A DNA stretch of 64,000 nucleotides from Vitis vinifera (lineage: Eukaryota; Streptophyta; Magnoliopsida; Vitales; Vitaceae): assembly GCF_030704535.1 (NCBI RefSeq), contig NC_081820.1, forward strand, positions 16,793,501 to 16,857,500, read 5' to 3'. The position numbers and the translations under genes are program-made. The notes beneath the pieces were generated by a model. That model was not told the origin of the DNA and searched no databases. It saw only the letters and a program-made list of their open reading frames with translations. How positions within the stretch are numbered: the first letter of the stretch is position 1; each line of letters opens with the position of its first letter. Shown piece by piece: positions 57,140 to 64,000 of this stretch.

Positions 57140-60100
57140 TTCTTCCATTTTCTGCAAGTTTTTCTGCATTTTGCTCTCTGCATTTCTCTCTCTCTCTCTC
57201 TCTCTCAAACTCTCGTTTCGTCTCTCTTTCTTCCATTTCTAGCGTTTTCTTCTACTCTTGGCTTAAAGGTAATGAATTTTTGGCTCCATTGTTGAGTTTC
57301 TTGTCTTCAATCGTTGTCTTTCGTCGTCTCCATTTGTTTTACTCATTTCCTTTGACGTTTGTGTACTATCGTTTGTTCTTGAAGATTTTGGATCGGATAC
57401 CCGCATTTTCGAAGACTGTATCTTGATTTGGACTCGCGAATCAGGTGCGTGACTGTTTATGGTTTTCTCTTCTTTTTAGAGTATTCTAGGTGTGGAAGCT
57501 TTGTTATTGCCTTATTGGGGTCAATTAGGGTGGGTTCTGGTGTTAATATTGAATCACATGCGTGTCGGATTGTTTGATTACGTACGAATCTTTGACTCTC
57601 CTGTTGTTTGCCTTTTATATTATCATCTTAATTTTTTTTTCATTTTTCGACATGCATTATGGCATCAAATTGTAGGACATTCAGTGGTTTTTTCCCAATT
57701 GTGATTTTATGAAATTCTGAGTTATAGTTTTGTGTTTTGGTTATGTTTTTTGCCTTTGTAGAATCAAAATGACTAAGTTTGACGTTCGATTAAATGGGAT
57801 TTAAATTTTCTTTTTGGGTATTTTTGAATTGTGGGTGTTGGTTCTATAATTGGTTATTTCAGTTTTTTCCGTTTTTTCCCTAACCGCAAGAGGACTGCTG
57901 TCTACATTCAGACTAATTTGTCCGCAGTAGAGCTGTGCTTGTGTAGGTTGATGTGATATGGTTTGTTTTCATCTTTGATTTTTCCAACTCTTAAATGTAT
58001 TGTCGACCGCTGTACATTACAGAATGCATGGTAGGTCAAATGTCAATATGGGCCAAAAGCCAGAAAAAAAGAGAGAGCGACATATTCTTCGATGGTGAAA
58101 ATTGACCCAGAATGGCTAATTCCACGCTTGCTTACGTTTTGATCCTAGGAGACATTAGTGACTATGGCCGGAAAAAATACCTAGATTTACTAATATTTTA
58201 CACAGATTAATAAAGTAAATATATAGTATTTTTAGTTTTTGTTATTTCCAGTGGTCCATTGGATGATATTAATGGTTTATTGTGGGATAGCAACAGAAGT
58301 ATGGTGATTTCTGAAACTTTCAATTTTTGCATCCATAATTGTTTATGAATAATTATTTGTCGGGTCCATATGTTTAATGATTCCCATGCTTCCATGTAGG
58401 CCCGGGATGTGTGGTAGCATATGGTGTGTGGGGCAGGAGTTCTTTTAATCATAATACAATAGCCCATTGCAAATTTTCCTCTGCTAAATATCAATTCTAT
58501 GGGTCATCTTTTAATGCTGGGTACTGTTTCAATCACTTGTTCGCACTCGGAGACCCAAGCAAGTGCACATGTTCACTTACTTTTTCTATCTAATTGCAAA
58601 AATGCATGATAAAATCATTATTTGCATCTTCTTTTTTTGCTGCTAGGATTGTTTATTCTTTAAATTTTATGTCTGATGTGGGTGATAAAATAAAATGTGT
58701 TTAAATTATCTTTTTCATACAGGTAGATGAAATATTTTATGTTATAGCTTGTAGAAATTTGGTCTTTATGGTGGCTGAGTATGAGGAAAACCATAATTGC
58801 ACTGATACAAGTGATTTTTTGGAATTCTGATGATGCGTGCTTCAGTTTAACATTCATGCTTCATTATAAAAAAACTAATAGATATTTAATATATTGGTCT
58901 TGTATCTGTGTGGGGTTTATTCCTAGGTCTGATAGATTGTTAGGGTTGGATGCCCCATGCACACAAAATAATTATACTAAGGCAATGGGATTTTCACCTT
59001 TGCTATTATCACTGTCATCAGCTTTGTTTTCCTTAAAGCATTTAACTTCTTGGACTAATAAGGATTTATTCTGTCAATAATATAACAAATTGGATCTATT
59101 AACTAAATGATGCAGGCAGTTGTTGGAGGTGGTGAAAATATCATCACCACCATGCTCAGACGAGTCCATAATGCTCATCTCAACTTGTTAGGAACATCTG
59201 TTTTAAATCTGGAAATAATATACTACATATAATGTAATAATGATTGTTAGTGGTACAGTTACTAAAGATAATTTAGGCCTCACATGATTTCTATTGAACA
59301 TTATGTCATTTTGAAATGACACTAATCCTGAGTGTCTAAATCTTTAGGTTCTTATATGGAACACCCCATATGTTGTCTGGACTTTGTTGGATCATCAAGT
59401 TTCCCATATGTCGCCCTATTATTTGTTTATAAATTTATTTTTTTGCCTTGTATGTTAGATAAACTAGATGAATTTCTACCTTTTTCGTCAACAATGATAC
59501 TCAACAAGTTCTTCTCCCCACCCCCCCTTTTTCCCTCCTTTTTCCCTTTTTACCTTCTTGTTATTTGGGTGGAGGTGAGGTTGGTGCTTGTGTGGATGTT
59601 TAGGTTTGTTTTGGTTTTGAGTTTTTGTTGACTGATACAGCAGACAAGTTCCAGGATATGGGATGTTGCTACTGTTACTACAATTTAGTGAAATATCACA
59701 ATTAGAAGATGACCAATGACATGGTTGTTGGTGTTGTTGTTGTTGTTGTTTTTTTGTTTTTTTTTTCTTTTATCTTTTATCTTTTTTCTTTTTTTAAATA
59801 TGTATTATCTTTGTAATCTATACCTAAATAGAAAACTTAGGCGGGTTGTGTTAGGTTTAGGTTTCTTGTAAAAGTATAAAAAAAAGTCAATGATTTGTGT
59901 GATCTTATACTGCATGCTTCTAACTATATACTAACCTGATGTATTGCGAACAAGACTAAACTATGAAAAGAAAAAAGGAAAAAAAAATCCTTGGGGAAAA
60001 AATTATCCGAGCACAAAGATTATAATTTGGGAAATGATGTGGAATCTCATTTTGATGTAGTCAAGCATCACAACCAATGATGACCAATAACAAGATTTCC

Positions 60101-61249
60101 CTTATTTGTTTTATTATCATAAGTAACTAGAGCACTTTTGTCTTTATCAATAATAAAATCTTCTGTCTACAAATTAGCTTGATTTGTCAAGGGGATGACT
60201 AAACAACAAGATGAAGAAAGCTAGGAAGCGCAAAAGGTGATGAAAAGTGGAACCATATGTTTTTCCTCCTTTAACTCCTATAGCAAAGCATTTTATCACT
60301 ACATGCCTGTTTAGATATTGTGAGATGTTCATTGCTTGGAGGTTGCATTAGGATGGAAATCTGAAACACTGAGTATTTTTTATTAATGGCATATGTGGTG
60401 ATCTGTAGCTTTCTTGAGTTGATAAGTTCTGCTTTTCCATGAACCTAAAATTTTTCTAGATATTGTGCTCCTGGGGCCTGGCTCAATTAGTAACAGTTTG
60501 GGGGAAGGGTTTTAGGAAGGTTCCAGGTGCAAATATGTGTAATAGCAGGAAAAGTAAAAGGTTATAAAGGTTCTATTTTTCAATTGCAATTTTTTGTTGT
60601 ATCGAATTTACTTCAATGTTTTTTATTCATATTTATCTTTTAGGACTTCTTGTCACATGTTATTCATTTGTCAATACCAGTTCTCATTAAAGCCTTTCTT
60701 TTGCTGCTACATGACCTAAGTTTCAATGGATTGATGTATTCATTGTCTTTCTATTTTTTGTATCTTTAAATACTTTGATTTTGTACACATCACATTATTT
60801 ATTTGTTTTGTGATCCTTGATGTAGAAGACCTGAAGAGCTCCTTTATCAGACACATTCTTTTGTCAGATAGTTTTTGGTTGCCTCATCCTTTATGCATAG
60901 AGCTAGGGAGATGTGCAGGTACAAGTAGAAGTGAACTCTTGCTCTATATGATGTTTTTTTTTTTTTTGTAATTAATTTTCATTGTATACTTAATTCACTC
61001 TTTTTTTTTTATATTTTATGATTATTAGTCTTCAGGAGCCTTCCGCTTGATGGACTGCTCACCAAACAGCAATGACAAGAAAAATTTGAAGAGGTGGTTT
61101 TTTATAGACAAGAGGGTTGGTTAAAGAGGATAACTAGGGAGTAGGGATTGATATTGCAGCTTGTTAATTTGCAATATTTGGGCTGTTCAGCTGTTAAATA
61201 TCTCGAACTTCATTTCCTCTTTATATACTGCGTTACAAGTCTGGATCCT
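57140..61249 (+). other. TPP 5' leader with long intron(s)
   Basis: The presumed first untranslated exon runs from about 57,140 to 57,268 (TTAAAG|GTAATG), with a (TC)n tract at 57,185-57,207. A second candidate leader exon is 57,384-57,444 (GAATCAG|GTGCGT). The next intron would extend about 3.6 kb to an acceptor such as ATTAG|TCTTC (61,028) or TTGCAG|CTTG (about 61,158). No other gene is visible inside. Exact leader splicing cannot be fixed from sequence alone. Confidence 0.55.
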
Positions 61250-63533
61250 ATGGATCTGAAGTCCAATCATTCTTCTCCTGTTCTTACTGATCCTCCACCT
61301 GTAAACAAGTCAAGATTTGGCATCCGTTCCAATTTGTTGCCATACTCTCCCCCAGGAGCAGCATTCTCTTCTACCCTGTTCCTAACCATTCCAAGGAAGA
61401 AGAATGGAGTACTGGATGATGTACGTTCCAGCAGTTGGCTGGATGCCATGAAATCCTCTTCTCCTACTCATAAGAAGATAACCAAGGATTTCAACACTGT
61501 GCTTGCATCAACTGACACTGATGTTACTTACCGCACCTGGCTGGTAAATTTTGCCCCCTTTGTGTTGTGTAACTTTGGAGGCTCATCTTTGATGGAACCC
61601 TAGATGGCTGACTGACTTAGTTCCTGCCCTCTTTTCTTGTGATTTTGCAGCTTAAGTATCCATCAGCACTTAAATCTTTTGAGCAAATCACGAACTATGC
61701 CAAGGGAAAAAGAATAGCATTGTTTCTGGACTATGATGGGACTCTCTCACCTATTGTAGACAACCCTGACCGAGCCTTCATGTCTGATTGTGTGAGAATC
61801 CTGTTTGCTTGAGTTCATCTATAATTGAGAATGTTAAGATTCTTTTTATTTTCTTTGGAAAAGATTTTCACTTTCTTTTTTGCACTGATATTCTTGTGCA
61901 TGTTGGCAGATGCGTGCTACTGTGAGAAACGTGGCTAAGTTTTTCCCAACCGCAATAATTAGTGGAAGAAGTCGGGATAAGGTAATTGGCAGGCTTTTGA
62001 GTGTGTGCTATTATTTTAAAATCATTATGGCAATTTCCTCCCATTTATATCAGTTTTCCTTCTATAGATGGTTTTTCATCTTCACTGACTTGTTACGTAA
62101 CCTACTATTCATTTAGGTGTATAATTTTGTGGGACTAACAGAGCTCTACTACGCTGGTAGTCATGGGATGGACATCATGGGCCCTGTCAGACACTCCATT
62201 TCTAATGACCATCCAAATTGTATTAGGTTAACTGACAAGCAGGTACCCTAGCCTAGAAACTCTTTCTCATGAAATATATATATATATATACTATCTCTTT
62301 CATATGTTATGTTATTTATTTGGTTTTACTTATTCACCCTTTTATATTATTTTCTTATGAATGTAGGGTAAGGAAGTTAATTTGTTCCAGCCTGCGAGTG
62401 AATTTTTACCCATGATCGATGAGGTATGCCAATGTCTCCTCCACAATGACATGTAATGTGATGCAACAAATCATTTGTTGTACCTTGTATTCCCTAATAT
62501 AATTAGATTTTTTGGTTTATTTGTGTTTGAGCAGGTTTTTAGATCCCTTGTCAGGTGTACTAAAGAAATCAAAGGAGCAGAAGTAGAAAATAATAAGTTC
62601 TGTGTCTCTGTACATTACCGCAATGTGGATGAGAAGGTAGGGTTGTTGTGAGCACCTGAAGCTCATTAAATTATCTGGTTATTCAGTAGTATTGTTTGGC
62701 TGACAGACTCTCTTTTGTTCTCTTCAATTGGTTTGTCAGTATTGGAAGACAATAGCACAGTGTGTAGATGATATTCTGAAAGACTACCCTCGTCTGCGAT
62801 TAACTCATGGCCGGAAGGTAATCTTTGGAATGATGTTGTAGATTTTTCAATATATTATCTTCAGCTTGTCCTTTTCTTTTCTGAACCCCACTTATTAATG
62901 ATTAGGTTTTAGAGGTCCGACCTGTGATTGACTGGGATAAGGGAAAAGCTGTTGAGTTTTTACTTGAGTCACTTGGTGAGTAGATTTTTGGCTTCTTTAT
63001 GTGAACTTCAACACCAGACTTTTTTTTTTTTTTTGTCTTTTCCTTGTAAAACTTCACTTCCTTTTTCATGAAATATAATGGTGAAAAAAATCATTGTAGG
63101 GCTGAATAATTCTGATGATGTACTGCCAATTTATGTTGGAGATGACCGGACAGACGAAGATGCCTTCAAGGTAATTGGCAATGAACAGAAAATTTGGGTG
63201 TTATGATGACTAACCACCATGTTGGAAATTTCAAACATCTAATGGTTCAAATTAATTATTGGAAACAGTTTTTGAGAGATGGAAAACGTGGTTATGGCAT
63301 TTTAGTGTCTTCTGTGCCCAAGGAAAGCAATGCATTTTACTCACTCAGGGACCCATTAGAGGTATAGCTTATTCTCCAATAAGACCATATTTCATTTTGG
63401 AAATTCACACTGCCTCAATTGTAAGAGACATCACAAAAATAGTTCAATTACATAGTGTACTGTTGTGTTATTTATGTAGGTCATGGAATTTCTCAAGTTA
63501 CTGGTGATGTGGAAGAAGTCAAGTGCACTATAA
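61250..63533 (+). CDS. TPP: Trehalose-6-phosphate phosphatase
   Basis: Dephosphorylates trehalose 6-phosphate to trehalose, controlling a key sugar signal. Eleven coding segments: 61,250-61,543; 61,651-61,791; 61,910-61,981; 62,117-62,242; 62,367-62,423; 62,535-62,636; 62,740-62,817; 62,906-62,975; 63,100-63,170; 63,269-63,361; 63,480-63,533. All have GT-AG sites, and all introns are phase 0 except the eighth (phase 1). The product is 385 aa, normal for plant TPPs. It has a variable Ser/Pro-rich N-terminus, then HAD-superfamily motif [10 protein letters not shown] (nucleophile D125, acid D127), ISGRSRDK (about 162-169), [10 protein letters not shown] and motif [14 protein letters not shown] (G327-F336). 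It lacks the glycosyltransferase domain of TPS proteins. The start is the first Met of the conserved frame. All catalytic residues are present. Which TPP paralogue it is cannot be told without a tree. Confidence 0.95.
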
Positions 63534-63564
63534 ATATATATAACATAGAGATGAGAACCATACA

Positions 63565-63628
<64 letters not shown>

Positions 63629-63641
63629 GTATACACACACA
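63565..63641. repeat. Compound microsatellite (CT)n-(TA)n-(CA)n just after the TPP stop
   Basis: About 20 CT repeats with one interruption, then about 10 TA, then a short ACACACAC run, starting 32 bp after the TPP stop codon and so probably within its 3' untranslated region. 63,642 to the window end looks like 3' untranslated and downstream sequence. Confidence 0.95.
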
Positions 63642-64000
63642 TGTATACCGTAAAATAGAGTTTATGTTTTTGTAAGTTGTGATGAAATTAAGCCAATAGT
63701 TTCTGGAGCAGAGTTGCGGAAGGAGCTCTTAGTCGCTGGTATTGTTTGTGTTGCTCAAGCTTCCTGCCTTTGTAAATCCTTTCCTTTAACCCCTTCTGCT
63801 ACTGAGGCTTAAAGCTATGATTCCTGAGTTGTATTAATCATATGTTCCTTCTTTGCTTCACTCTGCCTTTGTCAGTTTTGGTCCCTATTATCTCCCCATG
63901 GGAGGTGTTTATAGAAATATATGTTGTAATTTGTTCATTCTATTTAAATAGAAATTTATATGTTTATAAGCTCCTTCACGCTCCCTTGCTTTTTTGTTAT

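Noticed and set aside
56372..57242. Pro-rich frames upstream of the TPP TATA box
   Set aside because: C-rich promoter sequence gives open frames on both strands; there is no domain and the location is promoter-like.
61910..62116. Frame read as a separate 68-aa protein
   Set aside because: Its first 24 codons are TPP exon 3 and the rest is read-through into the following intron.

Overview
This is a plant nuclear window. It is AT-rich and intron-containing, with GT-AG splicing, and holds five supportable host genes among many transposable elements. The gene set, and the resemblance of the retrotransposon gag/protease to a family I recall as abundant in grapevine, suggest Vitis or a close relative. 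That identification is from memory, not from a search.

Layout. 0-10 kb: a hAT-type MITE with an 8-bp target-site duplication (1,242-1,715); an intronless LRR receptor-like protein on the minus strand (2,759-5,869); then a convergent pair, a small tail-anchored-looking protein of unknown function (8,636-9,247, +) and the chloroplast photosystem II assembly factor PAM68 (9,407-9,997, -). 10-34 kb: AT-rich repeats, including a perfect 68-bp palindrome, then an 18.7-kb LTR retrotransposon (12,925-31,618, minus orientation, 5-bp duplication GTATA) inserted into one copy of a ~1.65-kb tandem duplication. 34-40 kb: gene-poor, with an inverted fragment of the same LTR family, MITEs and a degenerate minisatellite. 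40.8-48.3 kb: a three-exon BAG7-like co-chaperone gene whose first intron (~5 kb) holds a 2.7-kb fold-back hAT element, a fold-back MITE and a 182-bp tandem duplication. 48.3-56.4 kb: gene-poor, with a GC-rich insert inside a MITE and a 224-bp solo-LTR-like element. 56.5-64 kb: a promoter rich in ACGT cores, a long 5' leader with intron(s), and a trehalose-6-phosphate phosphatase of 385 aa in 11 coding segments (61,250-63,533).

The most striking object is the retrotransposon. It is non-autonomous: gag, protease and the last part of integrase remain as decayed frames, while reverse transcriptase, RNase H and the integrase core are absent. Its LTRs are very long (4,874 and 4,125 bp) and contain pieces of three unrelated host genes, all in the element's sense strand: ABCE1/RLI (iron-sulfur plus first Walker A region), MINIYO/RPAP1, and the C-terminal ~60% of the floral F-box gene UFO through its stop codon. 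Both LTRs carry the same UFO frameshift and stop codon, so capture and decay came before the last transposition. An internal deletion later removed most of the MINIYO piece from one LTR.

The five host genes have unrelated jobs (immune or developmental receptor, unknown membrane protein, PSII assembly, ER/nuclear BAG chaperone, trehalose signalling), as is usual in a plant genome. The only visible interplay is between host genes and transposons: captured gene fragments in the LTRs, and a potential double-stranded RNA source inside the BAG7 intron.
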